From Candidatus Saccharimonadota bacterium (GTDB lineage: Bacteria; Patescibacteriota; Saccharimonadia; Saccharimonadales; UBA10212): DNA of 46,529 bases. The translations under genes were made by a program, and so were the position numbers. The stretch spans positions 1 through 46,529 of the forward strand of contig JACOWW010000004.1 in the NCBI GenBank assembly GCA_016176605.1, written 5' to 3'. The notes beneath the pieces are model-generated. The model was not told the DNA's origin, searched no databases, and saw only the letters and a list, made by a program, of their open reading frames with translations. Position 1 is the first letter of the stretch. The number at the start of each line of letters is the position of its first letter. Positions 8,046 through 15,583 of the stretch are shown one piece after another.

Positions 8046-9338
8046 TTATATCTTATCTAATAGTGCCTTTACGCCTGGCAAAGGTTTGTCGGCCATTAAG
8101 TCCAAAGAGGCACCGCCGCCAGTTGAAACGTGGTTAAAATCCTCCAGTAGGCCTTCGGCTTTGATGTAAGCAACAGTGTCGCCGCCGCCGACAAGGCTAA
8201 AAGGTTTACTCTGGTGTCGATTGGAAACACCAATCATGGCTTCCGCCAAAGCATGTGTGCCATGGGCGAAGGGATCTTGGGCGCCAGCAATTCCCTTGGT
8301 CTCGGTCACGCCGGCGGTACCGCCCCAAACTACAGTCTTGGACATTTTAATTGCACCAGCAACCTGCGCCGCGCTTATCGGACCGATGTCCAGTATTAAT
8401 TCGTCAGACGCAACGCTGTGCGCGCTCTGGAGCGGCTTTTTAGGATAGGCTTCTATGTCAGCCAAAGTGTGGCTGGTTAGGTCTACAGCTCTGGTCAGCA
8501 AGCGGCCGTCCATTGACTTCGAAACTACAGCGTCGATTGGTATAAAAAAGTTAAAGTTACGGTGTTTTTCTTCGGCCCTGGCTTTTTGCAATACTTTTCT
8601 CGTTTGCGGTATAACGTCTGGTTCATAAATGCTTTTACCGATTTTTAGACCTTCGGCCAACAAAAAATTATTGGCCAGCGCGCCGACCACTGCCACAGCG
8701 TCGGCCACTTTTATAAATTCATTCAGTACCTCGACTTTGTCGCTGATTTTAGCTCCGCCGACTACTGCTACGAACGGCCGCTGGGGGCTATGCATGACTT
8801 TTGTTATTACGTCTACTTCTTTCTCAAGTAGCAAACCGGCAACTGATGGCAGGAGCTTGGTTATGGCGTCGGTGCTGGCGTGGGCGCGGTGTACAACGCC
8901 AAAACCGTCTTGGACAAAAGCTTCAGCTTTGCTGGCTTCGACTAGAGCTTCAGCAAAGCTCGGGTCGTTTTTCTCTTCTTCCGCGTGGAAACGCAAGTTT
9001 TCCAATAGCGTGATTTTACCGGCGGCTTTGGCTTGTGGGCCAATGCAGTCCATCGCAAAAGCGACTGGTTGGCCCAAAAGCTGGCTAAGCCGCTTGACTA
9101 CCGGCAGTAAGCTGAGGTCGGGATTTGGCCTGCCATCCGGACGCCCCAAGTGGGAAATAATAATCAAGGCCGCCGGCTTTTGGCTAAGTATATATTCAAT
9201 TGTCGGCAACGATTGGCGGACTCGGTAATCATCAGTTACACGGCTGTCTTTGATCGGCACACTGAAATCTGCCCGCAAAAGCACCCGTTTGCCCGCCAGG
9301 TTGATATCCCGAACAGTTTTTTTATTAAACCCACCCAT
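8046..9338 (-). CDS. pgk: phosphoglycerate kinase
   Basis: Transfers phosphate from 1,3-bisphosphoglycerate to ADP in lower glycolysis. The 430-aa product shows RADFSVPI, the substrate loop ISHLGRPDG, VLLENLRFH-type sequence, VVGGAKISDKV, the nucleotide-binding hinge and the C-terminal GGGDTVAYI and STGGGASLDLM motifs. It is slightly longer than the usual 390-400 aa. The gene has an AAGGA ribosome-binding site and is first in the pgk-tpiA-membrane protein unit. An AT-rich repeat tract precedes it at 9352-9425. Confidence 0.96.
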   Translation of the reverse strand: MGGFNKKTVRDINLAGKRVLLRADFSVPIKDSRVTDDYRVRQSLPTIEYILSQKPAALIIISHLGRPDGRPNPDLSLLPVVKRLSQLLGQPVAFAMDCIGPQAKAAGKITLLENLRFHAEEEKNDPSFAEALVEASKAEAFVQDGFGVVHRAHASTDAITKLLPSVAGLLLEKEVDVITKVMHSPQRPFVAVVGGAKISDKVEVLNEFIKVADAVAVVGALANNFLLAEGLKIGKSIYEPDVIPQTRKVLQKARAEEKHRNFNFFIPIDAVVSKSMDGRLLTRAVDLTSHTLADIEAYPKKPLQSAHSVASDELILDIGPISAAQVAGAIKMSKTVVWGGTAGVTETKGIAGAQDPFAHGTHALAEAMIGVSNRHQSKPFSLVGGGDTVAYIKAEGLLEDFNHVSTGGGASLDLMADKPLPGVKALLDKI

Positions 9339-9459
9339 AAAATCCTTCTTAGATATTCGATGTTAGAAGTTCGAGTTTCGATATTATTTTCTAACGTCCA
9401 ACATCTAATGTCCAACGTCTAATTTTAAGTATGGCTGAAATGGTATTCTTGAGCAAATT

Positions 9460-9590
9460 TGGTGACCCCAGGGGGAGTCGACTCACCCATATTTTCCTGC
9501 TGGAAAATTGGTCGAGCCCTCCTCGCCGCCGCCGCGGCTCCGGCCTTGCAAACTGCCACTGGCAGTTTTCACCCCGTTGCCGTATTCTTT
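9460..9590 (-). repeat. tRNA-3'-end-associated structured element, copy 1
   Basis: On the minus strand this ends in TGGGGTCACCA, the exact 3' terminus of the adjacent tRNA-Glu, preceded by a T-arm-like GAGTCGACTC. It also holds hairpins TTTTCC/GGAAAA and AAACTGCC/GGCAGTTT around a CCACTGG-type loop. Copy 2 at 31108-31280 has the same order of parts with different stem sequences. No protein-coding gene is visible between 9339 and 9642. Confidence 0.5.
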
Positions 9591-9642
9591 TAACAGATAC
9601 GGGAACATGTTAGAATACAGCTTGACATAAAATATGCTTGAG

Positions 9643-9718
9643 GGCCCCATCGTCTAGTGGCCTAGGACACCAGGTTTTCATCCTGGCAACACGGGTTCGA
9701 TTCCCGTTGGGGTCACCA
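9643..9718 (+). tRNA. tRNA-Glu(TTC)
   Basis: Cloverleaf with acceptor GGCCCCA/TGGGGTC (one G-U pair), anticodon stem CCAGG/CCTGG with loop TTTTCAT (anticodon TTC), T-loop TTCGATT and encoded CCA. A possible promoter upstream is TTTAAC (9589-9594), 16 nt, TAGAAT (9611-9616). Confidence 0.97.
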
Positions 9719-9747
9719 AGCGTATTTTATTTTTTTAACATAAAAAA

Positions 9748-9776
9748 CCTCAGGTTCCCCACCAAATTACCTGAGG
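9748..9776 (+). terminator. hairpin downstream of tRNA-Glu
   Basis: CCTCAGGT and ACCTGAGG form an 8-bp stem with a 13-nt loop, preceded by AAAAAA and followed by CTCTTATGTTT. It lies 30 bases past the tRNA 3' end. Confidence 0.55.
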
Positions 9777-9880
9777 CTCTTATGTTTATTGTTTTCTGTT
9801 TATTGTTCTTTGTTCCGAGAGCGGTCAGTCACGATTACTCTACTTAAACGCTAGCACATTTTCACCCTTTTGACCAGTGT

Positions 9881-10060
9881 TTATCCACACCGTTACATTT
9901 GCAGGCGTTCCCGTAATCTGATTGCGGACTACTCTCACCCTGAAATGTAACGGTGCAAAGCACCTGCCTTTATATGCAAGCAGTTTTTGCAAGCCCCGCC
10001 CTTTTGTTTAAAAAGAGCTGGGCTTGCAAGGGGAGCTAATGCTCCCCTGCAAAGATATTT
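9881..10060. other. multi-hairpin non-coding region with a consensus DnaA box
   Basis: There is no gene between tRNA-Glu and 10140. The region contains TTATCCACA (9881-9889, identical to the DnaA-box consensus), a 13-bp inverted repeat CACCGTTACATTT (9888-9900) with its complement at 9943-9955, a 10-bp pair TTGCAAGCCC (9987-9996)/GGGCTTGCAA (10020-10029), and a GGGGAGC/GCTCCCC hairpin (10030-10047). It could be an undescribed RNA or stacked palindromic repeats. No other DnaA-box cluster or dnaA gene is near, so an origin is not supported. Confidence 0.45.
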
Positions 10061-10064
10061 TTGT

Positions 10065-10141
10065 CTTGCCCCGTACTAAAACCTGAGCAAGAAGAGGGAG
10101 AATATCCCTATTTCGAACATCAAGTTTTTAGTGCGTGGGTT
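10065..10141 (-). repeat. 75-bp palindromic repeat, copy B
   Basis: The outer arms (CGTACTAAAACCTGAG / CATCAAGTTTTTAGTGCG) enclose the inner hairpin AGGGAGAATATCCCT shared with copy C. The first bases of the stop codon of the downstream-ending LPxTG gene overlap its edge. Confidence 0.8.
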
Positions 10142-11234
10142 AGGCACCGAAGCGGCGGCCCCACATGTAGTGGATGGCGCCAGCTAGGGTGCTAACTCCG
10201 GCGAACAGACCAGCAATACCGGCAGGACCGGTAACAGGTAAGGCTTTGCCTACCTGGGGAACTGGGGGTGTAGGTGCGGGAGGTGTAACTGGGGGTTTTA
10301 CGGGAGGTGTAACTGGAGGTGTGGTAATGGTTACGGACTTCGTGCAAACAGAAGTTTTTTCTGTACCGCCAACATCAAAGGCCAATGTAGCATTGATGGT
10401 AAATGTACCATCAGCGCCATAGGTGTGGCTAGCAGAAGTAGTGTTAACAGTGTCTTTGTTGCCATCACCCCAGTCGAATGTAGTGCTCTTGAAAGTAGCG
10501 CCGCCAGTAGCAGTAAAGGCGACATTAGCGTCAACCTTGCGGCCACTGATAGTGGTGTTCAAAGCATCACACTTGAAAGCAGGCTTCTCCTCAGTCGGCA
10601 TTTTAACCTTAGCTCGGATTGTTACCCAGCCGCTAAATTGAGCGCAACCAGGAACGCGCCCGTCAATGGCATTAAAGCCGATCAAAGCGCCGCCGTCAGT
10701 TACAACACTGTCGCTTATCGCAACATTGTTCAGTGCGTTAGTTGTGATCCTTGCAGAACCAGGAATGTACTCTATGTTGAAAGGACGCTCACCGGTGAAG
10801 TCAACTGTATCAGCTACGACACGAGGATTAGCATTGTCAGATGTAATGTAACCGGCAGCAAAAGTAGCAGTTTTGGCTGTCTTAGGCAGTAAGATTTTTA
10901 CTTTAGTGTTTGTAGAAACTAAATTGAGGTTAGCTTTGGCATTGTTGTGAAAGTAAACGCGCAGAACAACTTCATCGTTGTCTTTAACGTTAATCTTATC
11001 AACATTATTGCCAGCTGCAGTTGTTACTTTACCATCCAGGAAGGGGCGCTCATCACCCGCAACCGGATTGTTTGTTATCGAATTAAACGTAATGTAAGGA
11101 GCCGCGTTTTCCCAGGTAAATGTCGGGCGGTCAGCGGGGCTGAACCCAGCCAACGCTTTGCCAACAAAAACCATAGACACGCCGGCTACTAGGGCAAGGG
11201 CAATTAGCCCTTGCTTAAGACCAAATTTACGCAT
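10140..11234 (-). CDS. LPxTG-anchored surface protein with PKD domain
   Basis: A signal peptide (GLIALALVAGVSMVFVGKALA) is followed by about 200 residues of extracellular sequence (ENAAPYITFNSITNNP...), a PKD-type domain (SGRKVDANVAFTATGGATFK...FDWGDGNKDTV...HTYGADGTF), a proline/threonine wall-spanning linker (TPPVKPPVTPPAPTPPVP) and LPVTG at 332-336 with a hydrophobic segment and an Arg-rich end. This is a complete sortase A sorting signal, so covalent anchoring to the wall or an outer surface is expected; no sortase gene is in the window. The gene has a good AAGGAG ribosome-binding site and a small GTCCG/CGGAC hairpin in its leader. The ligand is unknown. Confidence 0.85.
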   Translation of the reverse strand: MRKFGLKQGLIALALVAGVSMVFVGKALAGFSPADRPTFTWENAAPYITFNSITNNPVAGDERPFLDGKVTTAAGNNVDKINVKDNDEVVLRVYFHNNAKANLNLVSTNTKVKILLPKTAKTATFAAGYITSDNANPRVVADTVDFTGERPFNIEYIPGSARITTNALNNVAISDSVVTDGGALIGFNAIDGRVPGCAQFSGWVTIRAKVKMPTEEKPAFKCDALNTTISGRKVDANVAFTATGGATFKSTTFDWGDGNKDTVNTTSASHTYGADGTFTINATLAFDVGGTEKTSVCTKSVTITTPPVTPPVKPPVTPPAPTPPVPQVGKALPVTGPAGIAGLFAGVSTLAGAIHYMWGRRFGA

Positions 11235-11410
11235 TGGTTCTCCTTTCTGTCCGTCTTGCGGACAAAAGTTTAAAAAAACTTAATTTATTTTATGAGCTGC
11301 ATCTAACAATTACTGTCAAAAATCTACACCTACATTTATAGTTCGCCGAAATTAATTGTTAATGTCCGCTCTGCTTCATCCGCCAGCTGGCGGAAGCAGG
11401 TTTAGTGCAC

Positions 11411-11427
11411 CAAGTCGGATCATGAGA
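11411..11427 (+). repeat. left arm of 17-bp inverted repeat around a GC-rich gene
   Basis: CAAGTCGGATCATGAGA here is exactly complementary to 13525-13541. Similarity continues inward for a few bases (AGTCATT versus GCTCATT). The two arms enclose the GC-rich secreted-protein gene and its hairpins. Confidence 0.75.
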
Positions 11428-11561
11428 AGTCATTGAGAGTCGAGGGAAAGCGGAGCAGTTAAGCTCGACGCTATCCCTCTGACTTGCCCAGCACTTTTCG
11501 AGAAAAGTGCTGTGGTGCTGGATGATACCGCCTTAGGCGTATCAGAACCCTTCGCTCGGGC

Positions 11562-11593
11562 GTTCAGGGGCCAGCCGAAGCCGGCCCCTGAAC
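11562..11593 (-). terminator. strong hairpin after the GC-rich secreted-protein gene
   Basis: GTTCAGGGGCC and GGCCCCTGAAC pair over 11 bp, 36 bases beyond the stop codon. Further hairpins follow at 11523-11542 (GATACCGCC/GGCGTATC) and near 11490-11512 (AGCACTTTTC/GAAAAGTGCT). No long T run is present. Confidence 0.5.
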
Positions 11594-11629
11594 TATGTCA
11601 CCTCCTTTTTACCGAGTGGTGCCAGCTGC

Positions 11630-13210
11630 TTAGTCGGGCGGCGGCTGGCAGGACGCCGTGTTCGCCGGATCCTGGCAGGATCCGGTCGTTCCGCCAGGCG
11701 GCGCCGAGCTCTCACTCGGCGGCGTCGGCGGAGCCAGCGGCCCCTGCGTCGGCGCCGGAGTCGGTGGGACCTGCTCCCCGCACTTGTCGCAAGGCGGGGG
11801 TGGAGGTGGCGGCTTCTCCGGCGGCGGAGGTTGTTTTGGCGGGCTCACCGTCCGATTTACGAAGACGAACGTAAGACCGCCGACCGGAACGCTGACCGTG
11901 ATACAGGTCTGGTCTGGCGTTTGGCCCTGCGCGTTCGTTTCGCAGACCGTGTGAGACGACCCCACGGGGAACTCCCCGAGGAAGTAGGTGATCCCGTCGT
12001 TGGGAACACCAAACGTCCTCGTGTTGTCCATCGTGTACCCGAAGGTCACGCGGAAGGACACGTTCCCCGTCGTCTCTACGCCATCGCGGAAGGTTCGCTT
12101 GGCGATAAAGAGACGCCCCACCTGAACTGGCACCAGCCGGTTGACGATCGTTACGCGGTTCAACCCGCGCTTGATCTTCACCGACTGGCATCCCGGCGTG
12201 ATCCAGCCAGCGACCGGGTCCTCGCAGACCCGGACCCGCATCCCCGCAGGGAAGAGAACGTCCTTCCCGTGGTTGCGGACCCAAAGGGTTTGGCCGCCCA
12301 GAATCCGGTAGCCCAGGGTAAGCTTGGGACTCACCCGGACGAACACCCTGAAAGGACCGCCCTTCGTGGGCGGGTCGGTGACCTTCTTGATCTGCAAGCG
12401 GCCGAACTTCTTGACCTTCTTGGCCGCCTTGCAGATTACCTTCACCGCCGTGGCCGCCTTGGCCTTGGCCCGTGCCGAAGCACCGGGGCCGGTAGCCTTG
12501 GCCGCCGCGATCGCCGAGGCCGTGGCCTTGGCGATCACCACTGCGCCCGGGCAGTTCACCCGGACGTAGGTGGTACTTATCGCCTTGGCCTTCGCCTTCG
12601 CCTTCGGCTGCTTTGTCGGCTGAACTGGCTTCGGCCGCGGTGGCTGCTGTTTCTGGGTCGGAGGCAGCCAGACCCAGAACCACCCGGGCCCCTTACCGGG
12701 GTTCGAGCAGTTGGCCTGGCCGAGCGTGTTAAGCGGCACCTCGACACGCCGCCAACCCGGCTTCGCGACAAGTGAGTACCCATCCGGGAACTTGGCGCGG
12801 AGAGCACGGCCGCGGACGGCCATCTTGTCGCCCGGCTTCTTGACGCGGTTCTTGGCATCAAAGAGCACGCCCGGGTTGCAGCCCTTGTTATCGGTCTGAA
12901 CCATGGAGCGCGACAACGTCGCCATCTGGACGTCGGCGAAGAACGCCTCCAGAGTGGTGTTGACATTGTCGATGCCGTAGTAGTGCTCCAGCTGTGCCCG
13001 AATACCGTATTGCTTCAGGTTCTGAAGCATCTGGCGTCCATTGGCAGCCGGACCGCCGCACCAGCCCCGCCAGGCCGGCACGCTAACGGTCTTCGGGACC
13101 GCCACCGTTGCGACCTTGTCGGCCGCTGCGCTCGCGTTGCCCGCAAACGCTAACAGACCCCAGACCACCCCGAGGGTGGCGAGGCCCATGATTTTGTACA
13201 ACTTGGCCAT
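11630..13210 (-). CDS. GC-rich secreted protein with two tandem SpaA/Cna-B-like beta domains
   Basis: The start at 13210 has an AAAGGGGTG site and gives a clean signal peptide (KIMGLATLGVVWGLLAFAGNASA|AA). A Cys-containing N-terminal domain is followed by a Lys/Ala-rich low-complexity linker (KAKAKAKAISTTY; KATGPGASARAKAKAATA). Two repeats of about 90 residues come next, each starting GRL-IxK and ending VCE...C..V....G...V.FVNR, as in prealbumin-like adhesin domains. The end is proline-rich with CDKCG. GC content and codon choice (GCC, CTG, CGG) are far above the neighbouring genes. The gene has its own strong hairpin in the leader (13243-13267) and is bracketed by a 17-bp inverted repeat, which suggests transfer. 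Adhesion or surface structure is inference. Confidence 0.75.
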   Translation of the reverse strand: MAKLYKIMGLATLGVVWGLLAFAGNASAAADKVATVAVPKTVSVPAWRGWCGGPAANGRQMLQNLKQYGIRAQLEHYYGIDNVNTTLEAFFADVQMATLSRSMVQTDNKGCNPGVLFDAKNRVKKPGDKMAVRGRALRAKFPDGYSLVAKPGWRRVEVPLNTLGQANCSNPGKGPGWFWVWLPPTQKQQPPRPKPVQPTKQPKAKAKAKAISTTYVRVNCPGAVVIAKATASAIAAAKATGPGASARAKAKAATAVKVICKAAKKVKKFGRLQIKKVTDPPTKGGPFRVFVRVSPKLTLGYRILGGQTLWVRNHGKDVLFPAGMRVRVCEDPVAGWITPGCQSVKIKRGLNRVTIVNRLVPVQVGRLFIAKRTFRDGVETTGNVSFRVTFGYTMDNTRTFGVPNDGITYFLGEFPVGSSHTVCETNAQGQTPDQTCITVSVPVGGLTFVFVNRTVSPPKQPPPPEKPPPPPPPCDKCGEQVPPTPAPTQGPLAPPTPPSESSAPPGGTTGSCQDPANTASCQPPPD

Positions 13211-13242
13211 TTGATCACCCCTTTCAGAGTGGTCGATGACAA

Positions 13243-13267
13243 CCGCGCCGGAGGCCACCCGGCGCGG
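13243..13267 (-). promoter_or_regulatory. leader hairpin of the GC-rich secreted-protein gene
   Basis: CCGCGCCGG and CCGGCGCGG pair over 9 bp with a 7-nt loop, 33 bases before the ATG. It probably stabilises the mRNA 5' end or regulates it. Confidence 0.5.
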
Positions 13268-13524
13268 ACCTTTATCGCTCAGTCAAAGTTACAGTCGAGC
13301 GGAGGAGCTAAACGATAATCAAATTACCATCTAGATCCTCCGCTCCTGCTGACCGAGCTAAAACTAATTGAGCGAAGAGTTCCCGCCTACGCATAAAGCT
13401 GCGGCGGACTAACCGGGATAAATCTCGGCTAGCATTAAATCCAGCAAATGTTCCGCAATACAAAAAGGAGCTGCCAGAGGCAACTCAACCAATAGAATGC
13501 GGAACAGAGCTTTCGTTAATGAGC

Positions 13525-13541
13525 TCTCATGATCCGACTTG
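13525..13541 (-). repeat. right arm of 17-bp inverted repeat around a GC-rich gene
   Basis: TCTCATGATCCGACTTG is the exact complement of 11411-11427, about 2.1 kb away. Confidence 0.75.
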
Positions 13542-13617
13542 TTAAATCACCAATTGGTGAATTGCACCCCACCCGCCCAAGACTTTTGGCGCCGATGCGG
13601 CAGCCTTTCGAGATTCC

Positions 13618-13693
13618 CTTGCCCAGCTGTAATTCCTGATAAGTCAAGAGGGAGAATATCCCTATTTGACTAGTCAAGATATTACGGCTGTGG
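13618..13693 (-). repeat. 75-bp palindromic repeat, copy C
   Basis: The core AGAGGGAGAATATCCCTATTT is nearly identical to copy B, while the outer arms differ (CAGCTGTAATTCCTGA / TCAAGATATTACGGCTG) yet still pair. This indicates that pairing of the arms, not their sequence, is conserved. Confidence 0.75.
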
Positions 13694-13842
13694 TCCACCT
13701 CTTCGCCCTGGAAGCGAGGATGCGCAAATAATATCATATGCAGTCAATATTGTCAATAAGCAAAAGCATAATTATAAATTAAGCACAAGCCCAGTAGTAA
13801 ATAACGAGATTATCCCGAATCCCACAAGCTGTTAAATAGCGC

Positions 13843-15249
13843 TCAAGCAGGAGGGCTCAAAGTGGAGCTTTGCACCTGTTTCAAGGGGAACCGAAAGCCG
13901 AAAGTACTGCCCTTACCTTCTTCGCTTTGGAATAAGATTGTGCCGCCTTGAGCATCTATGACTTTCTTGGCCATGAATAGCCCCAGGCCGGTGCCATCTG
14001 GCCGTATCTTCCTAGCATTGTCCGCCCGATAAAACTTGGCGAACAGATGCGGCTGAACCTCTTTGGGAACACCTACCCCTGTATCGGTTACAGTAAAGTT
14101 CACGTTCTCATCTATCGCTTGAAGTACCGCGGTCACAGTTCCGCCGTCCGAGGTGTAGTGAAGGGCATTATCTAAGAAATTCATGACTACCTGGCGTAAT
14201 TTATTCTCGTCCAGCATAAGAGTCGGAAAGCTTGATGGTTTTTGATAGATAAGTTTGATTTTATGATGAGCCGCTGTTTCCTGCAGTTGAGCTATCTCCC
14301 CCTCTACTAGCCCAGAGAGGTCAGTTGGTTTATTTTCGATGATTAATCTGCCCGATTGCAGCCGCGAAACATTCAAAAGGTCGGCTATCAGATAGACCAT
14401 TTTCTGGGCACCGTCGTAGGCCCGTTTTATCATGGTTTTTTCCTGCTCCGTGACCGGACCAACATCACCCTCTAAAACCATGCTTAGATACCCCTTAATG
14501 GCCGTCAGAGGCGTCCGCAGTTGATGGCTGGCCATTGAGATAAACTCGTCCTTGGACTTATCCAGCTCCTTGAGCTTACGGTTTGACTCCTCTAACTCCT
14601 TGGCTACTCTTTGATTTTCGTCAAATAACAGTTTGTTATCTAGCGCAATGCCTACAGCCTCGCTTAGCCGCTCGTAAAGACCTATATCGTCGAGTTTCGG
14701 AGTTTCCTCGCTTAGACCAATGCCCATCACCCCTACTAAGTTGTTCTGCGCACGCAGCTTGGTTAAATAAAAGCTCTTTATGCCTAAACCGCGCGCTAAG
14801 TCTTGAATAAAGTGGTTCGTCGGATCGGGGTGGATTTCTTGAGTGGCACGTGTAGCATCGATGATGAGGGTCTTTTCATCGCCTAAAAGCCAGGGGGAAT
14901 TTAATGTTATTTCGAGTGTTTCAAACCGAGCTTCAAGGTTATAGGCTCCAACAGCATTATATATGTCTCTATTGACAGACCACCCCTGAAAATGCAGTAT
15001 CTTATCAGATAGTGTGTTCCGGGCCAAAACAGTAACAGCTGTACAACTAAGGCTTTCTTCTATAGCTTGGCAAATCTTGGTGCTCAATTCCTTTAGGCTG
15101 CCGTGCGAATTTAAAACTAGAAGGTCTATGGCTCGTAGCAGTGACAAGGTTCGGTTTGTTGACGCCAACTCCATATTTTTGACGTACATTTCCTGGGTAA
15201 TGTGCGCCAATTGTTCCTTGGAATTATCCTGTATTTGTGCGTCAACCAT
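13843..15249 (-). CDS. cytoplasmic GAF-domain sensor histidine kinase
   Basis: The 468-aa product has an N-terminal coiled coil, a GAF-like domain (about 40-205), a second coiled coil (208-235) and a HisKA domain with SHQLRTPL (phospho-acceptor His242). An HATPase_c domain follows, with N box NFLDNALHYT, G1 DTGVGVP, F box LFAKFYRAD and G2 GTGLGLFMAKK. It has no membrane segment. It is the last gene of a three-gene unit with a multi-pass membrane protein (15584-16405) and a 92-aa protein, so the membrane protein may provide the signal. The likely phosphate receivers are the two single-domain response regulators at 18814 and 19259; this pairing is inferred from proximity only. Confidence 0.9.
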   Translation of the reverse strand: MVDAQIQDNSKEQLAHITQEMYVKNMELASTNRTLSLLRAIDLLVLNSHGSLKELSTKICQAIEESLSCTAVTVLARNTLSDKILHFQGWSVNRDIYNAVGAYNLEARFETLEITLNSPWLLGDEKTLIIDATRATQEIHPDPTNHFIQDLARGLGIKSFYLTKLRAQNNLVGVMGIGLSEETPKLDDIGLYERLSEAVGIALDNKLLFDENQRVAKELEESNRKLKELDKSKDEFISMASHQLRTPLTAIKGYLSMVLEGDVGPVTEQEKTMIKRAYDGAQKMVYLIADLLNVSRLQSGRLIIENKPTDLSGLVEGEIAQLQETAAHHKIKLIYQKPSSFPTLMLDENKLRQVVMNFLDNALHYTSDGGTVTAVLQAIDENVNFTVTDTGVGVPKEVQPHLFAKFYRADNARKIRPDGTGLGLFMAKKVIDAQGGTILFQSEEGKGSTFGFRFPLKQVQSSTLSPPA

Positions 15250-15303
15250 TAAAATACTTCCGGCATATCTTATGCATTACGCTTAAGTATAGATTAGTTT
15301 CAA

Positions 15304-15582
15304 TTAACGGAGCAAGCTTGGGACTTCTTGAGATGGAAGTTTCGCCAGAAAGCTTCGTGCGGCTTCTTTACAAACTTCCACAGAAGTCTGCCCGAAGATG
15401 TCTTTATATTGTCCAACTAGGTGGTCTAAAATAGTTGTTTTATCGCCGTTAAAGCTAACTCTGTGACTGCTCTTATCAACTTGTAGGCCACTTACTTTCT
15501 GGGCTTGTTCCAAAGCTAACGGCCCAATAATATTCGCCTGTTCTTCAATAATCTTTTCAGCTGCCTGTTCGTATACGTCCAT
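15304..15582 (-). CDS. conserved-looking 92-aa protein of a sensor operon, function unknown
   Basis: I do not recognise this family. The protein is a small soluble alpha-rich polypeptide (EKIIEEQANIIGPLALEQA...HLVGQYKDIFGQTSVEVCKEAARSFL) with one cysteine. Its start is one base beyond the stop codon of the membrane-protein gene, and the histidine-kinase gene starts 54 bases after its end, so all three are almost certainly cotranscribed. An adaptor between membrane sensor and kinase is a reasonable guess from position. Confidence 0.7.
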   Translation of the reverse strand: MDVYEQAAEKIIEEQANIIGPLALEQAQKVSGLQVDKSSHRVSFNGDKTTILDHLVGQYKDIFGQTSVEVCKEAARSFLAKLPSQEVPSLLR

Positions 15583-15583
15583 C

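Larger units (their letters stand above)
13268..13842. other. hairpin-rich intergenic region without a visible gene
   Basis: Contains inverted pairs GAGCGGAGGA/TCCTCCGCTC (about 13298-13350), TGTTCCGCA/TGCGGAACA (about 13448-13507), a REP-like CCGCCTACGC...GCGGCGG (about 13381-13406), the right 17-bp arm at 13525-13541 and palindromic copy C. From 13720 to 13842 the sequence is AT-rich and featureless. Confidence 0.5.

Noticed and set aside
9881-9889. Replication origin suggested by a perfect DnaA box
   Set aside because: Only one clear box was seen, with no dnaA, dnaN or AT-rich unwinding element nearby.
11712-12775. Long open frames in other phases within the GC-rich gene
   Set aside because: High GC lowers stop-codon frequency. 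Only the 11630-13210 frame has a signal peptide, repeated domains and a ribosome-binding site.
11235-13545. Insertion sequence around the GC-rich gene
   Set aside because: Inverted repeats are present, but there is no transposase-like frame and no evident target-site duplication, so it is reported only as a possible cassette.
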